DNA from: Bipolaris cookei
Lineage: Eukaryota; Ascomycota; Dothideomycetes; Pleosporales; Pleosporaceae
Direction: 5' to 3'
DNA length: 64,000 nucleotides
Assembly: GCA_002286855.1 (NCBI GenBank)
Contig: NRSV01000024.1
Location: 248,001 to 312,000 of the forward strand
The notes beneath the pieces were generated by a model. It searched no databases. It was not told the DNA's origin and saw nothing but the letters and a program-made list of their open reading frames with translations. The position numbers and the translations under genes were made by a program. The number at the start of each line of letters is the position of its first letter. Position 1 is the first letter of the stretch. Positions 43,501 to 54,246 of the stretch are shown piece after piece.

Positions 43501-44425
43501 GTATATCTGGTTCAGCAAGAGGTTCATCCGTGTCATTAGTATGGTGAACGATGGTTTGGAATGTGGGCCAATGCTCGGGTGCATGGGTGCGGACGTTCTT
43601 GCCCATGCAAGGATGAAGATGACCTAGTAGCTGAATGTATGCCTCATTGTATAGCATTGCGCCATCATCGCCCCAGAACAAGATGGTTGGTCCACTGTTT
43701 CCAAGAACCATGTTTGCCATGCAACGCAAGTCAGGTGACCATGACTGGATCGGTCCAAGGGATGTATTGGCCCAGTCTACACTATGAAAATAATCAATAT
43801 GAAGTCCAGGTACGATATCCGGTGGAAATTCAGCCGATGTATAGTCAAAAGGCCCCTTCCTAGCACGTTTTTGGGCATCAGAACAGTCTCCGCCATTCTC
43901 GGGGGTCGCAGGCAGCTGTACTGGCAGTGTGGGAGGCGTGGTAGGTGATGCGTCTCTGAGCTGTTTGCTCTCAAGCATTTTGCTATCGCGACTCAGTTTG
44001 CGATGGTTCCTGCTTGCTGGCCCTGTATTGGCCAACATTAGTGATGTAGGTACTCCGCTGACGACTCTGCGATGTCCAATTGTAAAGGCGTTCCACAGAT
44101 GGCCCTCAAAGGTATAGACATGGCTCGGCCATTGCAGGCTACCCTCTTGTGTCCTGCCGCAGACCCAGTCTCGGAAAGCAAGCTGAGCTTCAGTGCTTTC
44201 ATCCAATATGCTCATCTCATTATGCCCTGTTATTTTGGCCAATAACCCAGCAGTCGCTGTCAGAGCTGGGTTGGAATATACCAGATCGAGCGGCTTATCG
44301 TACGTCAAGTGAGAGTGTAATTCGAGGACGAATGAAGGGCGTTTGTCGATATCCAGTGCTTCTAATAGTGTAAGCGCAGCCGCGTTCGTGTGCATGGGTT
44401 GCTCAAGCTGCCCTTTGGAGTCCAT
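40595..44425 (-). CDS. Hybrid histidine kinase / response regulator
   Basis: A single exon encodes 1276 residues with no transmembrane helix. About 200-350 and 575-700 look like PAS modules (the second ends EIVGNVIDISKQKW), with a GAF-like part at 375-545. The HisKA motif TTSHEMRNPLSAIM has the phospho-accepting His near 734; the ATPase has an N box (NLLTNAIKF, 866-874), G1 (DTGRGLS, 934-940) and G2 (GGSGLGL, 963-969). The receiver spans 1099-1258, with acidic pair VEDN, Asp in LILMDWEMP near 1187 and Lys in VGKPF near 1243. An insertion of about 35 residues precedes the phospho-Asp strand. It would pass phosphate through Ypd1 to Ssk1/Skn7-type regulators. The signal sensed is unknown. Confidence 0.95.
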   Translation of the reverse strand: MDSKGQLEQPMHTNAAALTLLEALDIDKRPSFVLELHSHLTYDKPLDLVYSNPALTATAGLLAKITGHNEMSILDESTEAQLAFRDWVCGRTQEGSLQWPSHVYTFEGHLWNAFTIGHRRVVSGVPTSLMLANTGPASRNHRKLSRDSKMLESKQLRDASPTTPPTLPVQLPATPENGGDCSDAQKRARKGPFDYTSAEFPPDIVPGLHIDYFHSVDWANTSLGPIQSWSPDLRCMANMVLGNSGPTILFWGDDGAMLYNEAYIQLLGHLHPCMGKNVRTHAPEHWPTFQTIVHHTNDTDEPLAEPDILLFINRDGRLEETHWSFRFVPILDRHRGTKAYYQTFFEVTEHHLLERRVSSLVSMGTQSERARNFPSFWDTTLSSLGLNDKDVPLALLYAAERHISAEIASMSSPGSTPPLDACVLKGTIGVEAGHPIAPSIININEDSYLLYSHIRRAAQSRRATVVHLDQLLGSDAALKGIKWRGYGEPCRTIVICPIIPTTGNHVEGFLIIGLNPRRPFDEDYQQYLQVMVRLLATSLASVVLFEEEIRQRENAIAQAAQIQEQLMAEIKLEEGKFQRFAERSDVAIFITNPAGDYTYRNQRWYDMFEIARFHTNATEAWNIIAFEEDIAYCKSMFSKLVVDNEHVCFELRTRMPWLPPSDLSQSQTLDTEHFRWILCSAYPEIGPSGELVEIVGNVIDISKQKWAEDLQKIRTDSALQGKQHLEHFIDTTSHEMRNPLSAIMQCADSIISAYAQDECRTMNTNGWSAFLESTLDAAQTIAQCAQHMRHIVDDVLTISKLDSGLLDMTPVVAQPENVARHAVRMFDAEARAAGIDISLVVDQSYRDMEIDWASLDPTRVLQILINLLTNAIKFTRLEKTKSVKMTLSASVTEPTSSPGGIQFNEEKLVDHDQRLEDDWKHAQDLIYLQFSVTDTGRGLSEDEKGTLFTRFSQASPRTHINYGGSGLGLFISRRLTELQGGAIGLSSQSGKGSTFSFYIKTRRTKPSTKRNGSLPHLFPQDVKPRPLVNLTRPVAPLRSFTTEDARIAKPPYPIIRRSSANSQQPLSTRSHTDSEALPLSQKSHQQDPKPLTKSMTPPLHVLIVEDNLVNQRVLAKQLRALNCTISVANHGKEALDFLPKTTLWNHTHPLSFSLSRKEKYHVPSTEPMPLGYDDYVPAIPLDLILMDWEMPVMNGLKAVAEIRRFEREGLLRGRVPVIGVTANVREQQIRTAVEAGMDDVVGKPFRVAELLGRMRDVVARRGVGEDEGTGGYESFG

Positions 44426-45105
44426 TGCATCTGGCGCCCTAACTGTTTCTCTTTTTCTGAGTACAAGCCTATACTATCTCCTCATCCGCGCACTGTATCG
44501 AGGGAAGTGGGTGTATCTGCGATGCCCATCTCAACGAGTGTACCGCGCTAAGTCGCCCGTGGTCGGTGCCCAAAAGGCTACTAACGTGTCCATGGCCTGG
44601 CGAACTCGCCCATAGCTACCAGTCTCGATAGCGTCTCAGCCCGCCAACTAGCCTCATCCGCTCTTCTCCGCTCTATCGTCAATCTGCCATTATAAACATT
44701 GTTGATAGCTCCACCACGGTTGCAACGCGACCTTTTTGCATTCCTCCAGATGACCGCCGTCATGTTTTCGTCACCTTTCCCCGCACGTCGGTGCTGACGG
44801 ACCTTCCCAGCGACGGTACGGTACGGTACGGTACGTTTGAGCCCCCTGCGGTGATCTGCCTCACCTACGACCGATCTGCACCAGGATCATTAAACTCAAA
44901 CGTATCACCACAAACCTTTCGGCATAATCGAATTTGGCCGTCCCAACTACATGCCTTGTTTCTACTGTCACTGTCCTGATGTACAGGGGTACCTCCGCAC
45001 TTCTTCAGCTGCAATCACATTACTACAAAGAAGCTCGAATGACTATACATACGCAGTCTCATTATCATTATCAATTACAAAGATTATGGGTACTGTTAGG
45101 CATCT
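44426..45105. other. Intergenic with CGGTA pentamer repeat
   Basis: 680 bp between the kinase start and the peroxidase pseudogene. Four tandem CGGTA units lie at about 44815-44834. No gene is supported. Confidence 0.55.
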
Positions 45106-46512
45106 CTAATGGCTACACATGGGCTCTACTGGCACCCTGTTGCCGCCGAAACAGACTTTTCCATAAACATTGTTTCCTGTCCAACGATCTAACAGCACCC
45201 TTGGCGGGTTCGCGGGACCCCCTTCCTTTTGAGACCCTGGAAACAAAAAGTTGGGCGAGATAACGTTGTCGGGACATCCAAGCACCATCTTGCTAAGCAA
45301 AAGACCCAAGACTGAAAGAGCCTAAGAAACTCCTTTTGCGACGTTCTCCTCTGTGCCACCAAGCGCAAGCGGAGTAATTGAGTTGAGACCCTGTTACACA
45401 TCGCAGAGGAGTGTCTGAACACTGAGGTTGGGCGTGCCGACCTGCGCTGCTCCAGGCACGATGATGTTGCGCGAGTAGATGGCCAGGAAGCCATCAGCGA
45501 TGGTCTGGACCGCACTGTAGGGAGTGTCGCGACGGTACAAAATTTCCGGCCAGCGCTCAGGAACGTATTTGAATTCCTTCGTGCGCGCATCGTACTCGGC
45601 ACCAATGATGCTCATGACACTCTTGTAGTTTGGGACGCCGCCTACACCGTAGGTGCCGTTCGAGAAGAACTGAGGGTAGAAGGCAAAGGCGCCGAGAGAT
45701 ACGATTTGGGGGGAAGGGAAAGTAGTAAAGAAAGGGGTTGTTGTTCTTGGTGAAGCTGGCAGACTGCACATAATGCTCTGCCATGACGTTCATGCTAAAC
45801 TCTTTCTTAGAGTCTTTGGCGGCGAAGCCAACCATTTGCTTGATGAGGCGGGAGGAGACATGGTGGTTGTCGCCACAGCCGTTGTAGTAGTCTAGTTCAA
45901 GAGAATTAGTTGGATCATATTTACATGGTAGAGAGGCAGTGTCATACCCTCGCGGTTGGGCGACACATCGGCTTCAACAACATAATGGCGGTTCAAACCA
46001 CAGATGCCGTTTTTTCCTGAGCCGAGATAGAACGACAATCCATCGAGATCTCCACTACCCAAGACAGCAAATGTGGCAAGGACTGTAGCAAGATCCACGC
46101 CCATGTTGAAGCCACGCGCCGTAGCTTCCAGAACCTGTCTGAAATTGACATATCCATCGCGCGGCAAGTATCCGTGATTAGCAAGAAGATTGATGCCTGG
46201 GCAAGGGCCACGAGAGTCGTTTGGTCCAGGAGCCTTGAATTCGAACACGGGTTCAGGACGCTTATTGCTTTTCTTTACAACAGCCTGGCCGACTCAAGTT
46301 AAGAGGCCGTCAACAAGGTCGCTAAGTGAGCCAAGGAGGTTACCGACGGGTTTCAGGAGTTGGGGTTCGACGGCTCGTTTAGCAAGGTTCTCGCTCTCCA
46401 TTTGCGCTCGAAGGTGTTGCTCCATCTCTGCTCGGGATGTGGCGCCCATCATGCCGGGGTAGGCAGCAGCTATGACTAGTAGAGCCAGTGCTGCAGATTG
46501 AGTGAACTTCAT
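45106..46512 (-). pseudogene. Heme-thiolate peroxidase (chloroperoxidase/peroxygenase family) pseudogene
   Basis: The minus-strand remains run from a signal peptide (MKFTQSAALALLVIAAAYPG) to a conserved NNVYGK end. The family's PCP heme-cysteine motif is intact (SRGPCPGINLLANHGYLPRD) and the acid-base region reads HYVVEADVSPN. A 56-bp intron (45892-45947) is still spliceable. Damage: an in-frame TGA at 46294-46296; one base missing in the G6 run at about 45711-45716, which shifts frame before QIVSLGAFAFYPQFF; TAA at 45394-45396; TAG at 45322-45324. Beyond each stop the frame continues with family-like sequence (QGLNSITPLALGGTEENVAK; LGCPDNVISPNFLFPG). The homopolymer shift alone could be a sequencing error, but the three stops make loss of function likely. 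Members are secreted oxidative enzymes. Confidence 0.82.
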
Positions 46513-47876
46513 AATGCTTGGACCACAGGTGCTTTTAAAATTTGAGATGGAGTTATGAAGAACACACTAGTGGCTTGATATATTTGTTCTTCTAAACGGT
46601 GTGTAGATTTTATATTTACATCCCCTTTTTCACCGCCAGCTTGGATGCTCCCTTGGCCTGCTCATGATGACATGTCAGTTAATTTCCGTCTTCTCCCTGT
46701 TATCCACCTTCAAGAAGATCTTCACGACAACCCGGCAGAGGCAGTAGCTCTACCAGGCCAAGCATACCAGCGCGCGGGGAAGATAATCGATCCAATCACA
46801 TCTTCACGATTATTCTATTTGGTACTTTTCTTTGCGATTCGAGTCCCAAAAGGTACTTACTAAATCCCACAATCTTTCCAAGCATCTAGAAAACTGGGGA
46901 GCTCTATACGACGATCCACTGCTTAGCATAAGGGAAAATTTAACAAGAAGCGAAAAGGTGGAGAGTGTTGTCGGAACGATCTCGTTGATAATCGGAGGCA
47001 TGGCCATTGAGTACAGTGAAGTTTCATTCCCATCTATCCCAGAAATCGTTGATGATGTCTAGACATACTGTTTCTGTCTCCGCGGAAGGTGCATGAGTCA
47101 GTCTAGATACTTTATCGATCGCGACTCCTTAGGCCTCCCGAGAATACGAGGCGAGCAACCTCATAAAATGCAATTTTGAAGAGTAACCATACGGAGTTTC
47201 GCTATGTTACACACAAGAGAAATAACAAAAGACTCTTGTGGTTTCATCCAAAGTCTCAAATGCCTGCTTTGTGTTACCAGTGCAACGTGGTCAAATGCAT
47301 CACTATTCCTCGCAGTACCGCGCATGATCTGCAGACGGGAGCAAATCTCAGCCCCACCCCTCACCCTTAGACAATTGCCTTGTAAAGTAATGTTCCTTGC
47401 ATGTTACTAACTGATTACAGGGGACGGGGGGAGAGAGGGCGTTATCTACATTAAACACGCGCATCCGATCCCGATCACCTACGTATTCATTTCCAGATTT
47501 GCGCTCGCAATACGCACCATGCAGTCGGCAACACTAAGCCCCGACAATCTGCCTTTTACCACAATCAGCCTCGCCCAGTTTCGTTTCCCCATGCGTGCCC
47601 AACCACCCCCAGCCCAAAAAAAAACGTCAAATCTTACCGAAAAAGGCCAACAGTCAATAACTCAATCTCATCACAATCCACAGTTATCGGAAACAAAAGC
47701 TGAAGTCGCAGAATCCACAGTATCATGACATGTATGTACCTTTGTCCCCAAATTTCCCTGGCAACCGCACACACGTCCCCCTCCCTCTCCGTGCCTCTGA
47801 GTCGTTCAGCCAAAAAAACGCCACTCCAGCCACATTACTTTGCAGCGATCCCGCCGCAAGCTAAGATCAGCGGAAT
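46513..47876. other. Intergenic, weak frames only
   Basis: A + strand frame of about 70 codons ending near 46863 and another at 46832-47062 (ALYDDPLLSIRENLTRSEKV) could be pieces of one decayed or misread gene, but the space between them is too short for a normal intron. No family is recognised. Confidence 0.45.
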
Positions 47877-48275
47877 GTGGTCCTTGCATCGTGCCGAACG
47901 GGCAAACACAATTTTGTGGCGTTGCCCTTTGAGACAGAGCCAGCCTATGACATGAGTACTCTGGAAATGAGGGTAGTAAAGAACATCTTTTTGGGGTTAG
48001 ACCCCGATCTTGTTAGTAGTGAAGATCTTTTGAGGGGAACAGTGAGAGGCGCAGGCGGCTGGCTGTGCTCAGATACGATGAAGAAAAATGTCATTTTGGG
48101 CGGAGTTTTTCTTGTTCCCGCGGCCGTCAAAAAGGTCGATGGGAGTGGGTCCCTTGTTTGGAAATTAGCGGCAAACTTTAATTCAGAGGGCGGTGCCGAC
48201 GTGACAGAGCGCGTGCTAGTAAGTAGAGTAGAGGAAGAAAAGGGCTGTGTAAGTTTTCTTTGCAGCAGAAGATGA
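47877..48275 (+). other. Candidate coding fragment, unrecognised
   Basis: The frame is open for 132 codons without an early ATG; the first ATG (47950) leaves 108. It reads like protein (MRVVKNIFLGLDPDLVSSED, KKNVILGGVFLVPAAVKKVD, NFNSEGGADVTERVLVSRVE) and has a GTAAGT donor near its end at about 48249. It could be an internal exon of an unidentified gene or chance. No family is recognised. Confidence 0.25.
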
Positions 48276-51200
48276 AGATGCGGTATGGTGTGGATGTAGA
48301 TGGGCTGACGTACGATTCACAGATCTACATATGCGTTAGATGGAGGCTTGATGGGCGCGCCGCTATGCGCGGTCGGTGCCGTGTTTGGGTGGCTAGGGGG
48401 AGGTTGAGATGCACATTACCAATTGGAAAGATGTCCTTTGGTTGAAAGTTTGTTGATTGGAGCTGGTCGTATTGCTGACTGCAGCGGTCGGAGGTGGGCT
48501 GGCTTGCTTGCGGTGGACTGCGATGTCGAATTAAGCTCTTGTTTGATGTCAAGGCATAGGAAACTATAGGAATTTTTTCATGTACTAAAATGCTATCGCT
48601 TGAGTGTATACTACATGAGTGAAATTCTTGTAATCCATTAGATAAATGGTCACTAGAGAAACGGTTTCTACTCCGAAGACTACAGCAGAGATGGACTTAG
48701 TTCATCGCCACTCGTATTTTCTTCTCCTCTCGAGAAGTAATTTGGAGACGCGTATTGTAGTGAACTTCAATATTTGACAAATGGTAGATGAAGTGCCAAT
48801 GTATCCTGATATCACATGTCATACTTTACTACTTACAAACGGGCAAGCAGCTCCGTAATCTAGCCCTGTCTATGTCTCAGGAGAGAAGCAGATGTGATGT
48901 TGTTGGTGATTAGCACAATGACCAATCAGAAACTCATCAGTCTTCGTATGCACTTCCGAAAGCGGTAAAGGTTGCGCGGAATTGATTCGTATTAAGAGTT
49001 TGTTTTTCAGTGAACATACAGTAGGCAACTATGCCACAATAAAAGTTAAGAGTTGCATTGCCTGGACGGGATGCATCAGCTAATTTTGTATTACGTTGCT
49101 AGCACATCGATCCTGAGTTAAGGCAATCCGGCTACTACTATAGTCGCCGACAGACACAGTGCGTAATCATACGATTTATCATCAACACAGTGATACGAGC
49201 ATGTCGGCGTTTACTAAAATGCGCGCCAAATATGGCGGTGGCACGGTAGTGTGGCACCACTACACTCGTGTTTCGAAAAGAATTCTACTTCGTTGTAAAG
49301 TGTAGTAAGAATCCACAGGCGCCCGTTGGGGCGTAAGGGTTCGCATGAGGCACAGCGACATGGCTCGGAACGCAACGCCCTACCGTTGCGGATGGTCCCG
49401 CGATGATACGAGTGCGGCACTTTGACATCAAGCAAAATCTAGACGTGCGGCAGAGAGCCTGACTTTGGGTTCGGAGGAGAGCGTAATGTGGCATTTGCTG
49501 TACTTTGCCGCATTACAGCATACATACCTCCCATGTGCCATATCTGTGCTGTATCTACACATCTACCATCTAGTACGTCCAGCAGGTAATTGGTTCTCCT
49601 TTGTCTATTATTAGTGGTTTGCAGAGATTGCATCGCCTCCTACTCTACATCAGATGCTCGCCAGACCCTGAGGCAGCATACGAATGCTGGGTCAAAAGAT
49701 ATTGCGTGAAAAGCGTAATATTTTCCCCATTAAGCGGCTATTTCCGCGACCCCTGGAGCGGCAAATCAGTATGTCTCAGGAGGTCTTACAGTTGATATTT
49801 GCTTTTATGCGAGGATAGCCGAGTTATCCAGGTGTGCGCCACTCCTCAACGACCGTTGCTATAGCCGTCGGAGGCGTTGTTAGCACGAGTGTTGAATGTC
49901 TTACTTTGTAACAACGGACTGGCTATGTAGGTTAAATGCCAGCTTAAGCGCCGGAATATTGTGAGACGGTCACCGAACAAGCCGTGCTTTGGATAGCATG
50001 CAGTGTGAAAACCGAAACCTGTCCACTGGGTAGTCATCAAAGCTCGGCCTTGGGTAGATGTGGAGTAGTGTGAGGTATTCTAGGCTGCAGTAGTTGGGCG
50101 GCTATAGGACGAGTCATGGAAGCCAAAGGCATGTTGAAGGCGGAAGCTTGTGTTGGTGTGAATAGGCTGAAGCTAGGGGTGGGACCTGATGTGGAAAAGA
50201 GATTGTACCTGAGCCAAGAGTTGGGAATAGAAACAACTAAAGGGCTAAGCGAATCAGTCTAACGAAGCCAAAATACTTGAGAAAGAAAACAGTTAAGGTG
50301 CTGAGGTCAGATGGTAGTGGCCATGTGGCTTGCTCAGCGGCGCTTACACAAACAGCGGTATAGCGAGTGATTACTCAGATGGCATTATTCATGGGCTCGG
50401 TGGATGACCAAACAAGACGTCACCTCACAGCAAGGCTGGTATACTCGGTAATGGAGTCTGGGATGCGGAGAGAGATATTCTGGGCTGGGCCAAGAGTCAC
50501 GGGGCTAGAGCAAATCAAGGCAGCAATGATGCTTTTTTCGGGCAGCGAGGGTGGATTGCAGGGTACGCAATGCCGTCATAAGGATGCAAAGGACTTGGAT
50601 GGCGGTGATAAGGGCGTGGGTGTGGTGACAGTTTTGGCGAGGCAGATTCTTGGTGGTGAAGGATGACTAGCCTGGAGAGCTAGAGAGGTGGGTTGGGCTA
50701 ACTATAGCAACGGGAAGGACCATGACGCTAGTCCTATTTGGGTGTAACTAGTGCAGTCTGTCGCAGCGCACATGTAGTCAACACGGCTAGGGAAGTACAG
50801 TGAGGTGTTGGCGGCGAGGCTATGAATAGTGGAATGGGCAGCTTTGCACGTCGCAATATTGACCGATGCAAACAACATAAGCGACATGATGTGTGTGTGA
50901 AAAGAGAGATGCGTGTGAGTGTAAATGTGGATGTGGATGTGGGTGTGTGGGTGTGAGCGGGCCGTGCACGTGCCCCTCTGTGATTGCATCTAAGATGAGA
51001 TGAAGTCACGTGCACCATGCAAGATTGTGCGCCTGTTGTTCCTCCCTCCCTCCCAGCATTGCCCTGCCATTGCCCTGCCTATCCTCTCCCAGCCCTTCCC
51101 AGCAACCTGTCTACGGAGACGCCGGCCACACTATGCCTTCAGCACACACAGAGAAACAGCGCACATTGTTTTCACGTCATGTCGGTATAAGCCGTACTAG

Positions 51201-54200
51201 TCTGCTGCTTCGGCTTCCCCATACTGGCAGAGCGACAGGCCGCTGTCAAGTTTGGTGCCGTCTGGTGCACCGCACGTGCGCACACGCCCACATGGAGAAG
51301 CTGGCGACGGAAATAATGGTACTAAAACCAAGCCATCGCAAAACCTCGCAATTTCTCTCCAGATGTCGTCGTCGGAGCCACTTCGGCACGGGGACGAGTC
51401 TGGCCATGACAGATACCTGAATCGTACCATGTGCGGGACGGCAACACCCTTACCACTCGCTCTCTCTTTCTGTTTCTCTCTCTCCACCTCCTCCGCGACT
51501 CGGCCGCAAGCTGCCGCATACCATGCCGCGGCCTATTCTCAACACGTCCCACTCTCCCACGGTGCTTGGGAGCCTCGCCGGGCTGGCAAACGGCTATCGC
51601 TTCCATACTGGCCGCAAGCGCGAACTCATGGATTGGCCAAGTCTCAGCGCACAGTTATCTGTCGGTTAAGATACATAGCTTTGCACATAATGTCTGGCCT
51701 CACGCCTGTCACGGCTTCGGGATTCCAGGGCATGCCAGATAACTCCTTAGTGGACCCATTTTGGTGCAGGAGGCGTTATCCATCTCAGATGCGTGTGTCA
51801 ACCGAATGCTACCCAAGAGACGGGTCCTGTCCAGCTTCGCACACACGTGCAGCCAACTGCTTGTGGCTTCGGCGTCCAAGAGCGTGAGGCATGGCTGTAT
51901 GCCCGTCTCACCTATGTGTCGCGGTGATACCCTTTTAGTCCTTAATCGCCCTTTGCTGGCTATGTCGGCACACAAACATGGCCAGCCATGCGGGGGAAGT
52001 CGCTCAAGACTTTTGGCGTGGCCCGCCCAGGCGATCCTCTCCGCCAGCCTCGCCCGCCATGAGTTTTTCCTCCAAGGATTCGTCTCTGTCAACTACGCTT
52101 GAGCGGAAACAGCAAATGCCATGGTTTCCACTACTAATATGCCCTAACCGACCGACGTGTTCTGTCTCTTCGAATCGCGAGAGCCGCCGCGTGCCCGTAG
52201 CCTATTTTTTTTTTAGGGTGCGGCCAAGTCACCATCGTGGCATGGTCCATTAGAGTAGAATGCAACTGGCATCCTAATTTACGCGCCGGCTTTCCAGCTA
52301 ACAGGTCCTGGTCATCTTGACCTACTCCACGGGTCACACAGCTCGCTTGCCCATGTCCATACGTGCGCCTTGCTGACGGGGATCATCGCAACCATCCCAT
52401 CGTCTCGGTTACGAAGGAACTCAGCCCATCATGAAACTGACAACGGCCCTGGCCCGACAATCAGGCTCGCAAAGTGCCCGAATATTGCAACAAGGTGCGA
52501 AGTTCCCATGTGCAACCAAAAAACCCATGTCCATCGAGCTCCCCTCATACGCGCAGCATCCCCGATGCGCGGAGATGCAGGAGCTTGAACCATGGAAACC
52601 GGTGAAGCCTGTGACGTGCGTCGTGCAGTTCGTCCTTGTATGCCGAGCAAAAGCGCGTCGACCCTCATCAAAGTCCACGTCCTCTTCACCTTTGGTCAAA
52701 GCCGTGCAGATCAGTGCAAAAGCGTACGCCCGTCGTCTGCTTTCATTTGCCTTTTGACCCGCCCTGGAAGGCTGAAAAGCTTGGGAACACAACGACCAAG
52801 CTTTTTGCCTGCACCGACACGCAAAAGTATGTCAGGCCTCCCGCCTTGGACGCCCTACCTGTGTGGAGATTGGACGAGGGCCAGGGACCGGGGACCCTTT
52901 GAAGCCACTCCTTGTGTGCACACGGAGGGACTGCTTACCGTGCTTATGCTCTGGGTATTTGCTCATTGACGAATGGTCGCTTGAAGCACTCGACTCGACA
53001 GCACGCCCCAAGGAATATGTGGTGCAGAGTTTTACCTCGAGTCCCATTGTGGCCTACTATTCGGCCAAGCGGTTTGCAATGAGAGACATGGCCGTGGTTC
53101 TGCCGCGTACATTGTTGTGTATGGTGATGGATACTGCATGGCGGGATGGGGCCCTAGCAACGAGGCTACACGTGAGGCTACACTACACATATGCCGCTCA
53201 CGCACCTGACAGTCCCCACCTCTACCAATGGCTACGCATCGTGGTGCGAAACTTTCGGGCATATGTATCTTGTCCACTGCAGGGGCGATTATCGCAATCC
53301 CGCGACAAGTCGTGCGTCTGCCCTCACGGCACATACTACCGCCATTGTTCCATAGTCTTCTCTGTAAGGGACGTTGGCTTATTATCATCGTCGTCGTCAT
53401 AATGCTATCTTGTACTCTCCTCGCCTCTGCGTGTAAGCGGCAGCAGGACGGTGCACCGTTGCAGGAGCATGGGCTGGGCACACCAGTCACGCTCCACGCG
53501 AGTCTCTATTTTCGGGTCCTCCATGGGCTCTCAAGCCACACTCCTCTGAGGAACCGATGCAAAGACCGAGGCGGGAACGGTCCGTAGCCTGGCCACCACC
53601 ACCCACCATCTCCCCAATCATGTCCCAATTATGGCGCGCGGACGCTCTCTCGCCCAATGTTCGTCACGGAACCGTTCGATGGCAAGCCCGCAGCCATGCC
53701 CGCGGGCTCAGGCGCATGGTTTTGCTACGGGCCTGGCCAATGCACTACTTATGGTGGATCCCCTGTCAAGCTTCATACCTACCTGTTGTGCATGCGTGCT
53801 TGCAGCGTCTATCTGTCCATCGCTCTCCAGAACCCCTGCCTCGAGTAGGCTCCTCGTTCGGGGTTGGCTCAGGCACAGCCCGCAGATATTTACAGTCTTC
53901 TCCATAAACTCATCCGGGCGCAGCCCTTCTTCACCACAATTGTCACAAATGCCTTGATTTGGAACGGCCATCTGTCCCATTCAGGCCTTGTACACACCAC
54001 GTTAAATTACCACCCCTGGCAAGTGTTTCTTAATTCAACCCCCATACTTCCGAGTGCCTATCATTGTCCTGGGGGAACTTGGCCGACACGTCCAGGACAT
54101 GACCATTAGCCCATAGCCATCTCCCGCACAACCACATTTGGGTCTTTTGGCTCGCTTTGCCTACACCCCCACTTGAGCCTCCCATACATGTTAGCCCCAT

Positions 54201-54246
54201 CACACCCGCCTTGAATATATACCGCTCGTTGCCACCTTCTTCAAAC
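48276..54246. other. About 6-kb gap without a convincing gene
   Basis: No frame here shows a domain, signal peptide or plausible exon chain. The longest, about 211 codons at 51252-51887, starts without ATG and looks random. A GT-rich segment lies at about 50888-50955. A short hairpin (GTAGTGTGGCACCACTAC, about 49246-49263) is present. Because the next gene is a transcription factor, part of the gap may be an unusually long control region and leader. Confidence 0.5.

Noticed and set aside
46676..47062. Two adjacent frames that could be one gene
   Set aside because: The linking interval is too short for a normal intron and neither part matches a family.
51252..51887. 211-codon + strand frame in the large gap
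   Set aside because: It starts without ATG, has no domain, and its composition looks like translated noncoding DNA.
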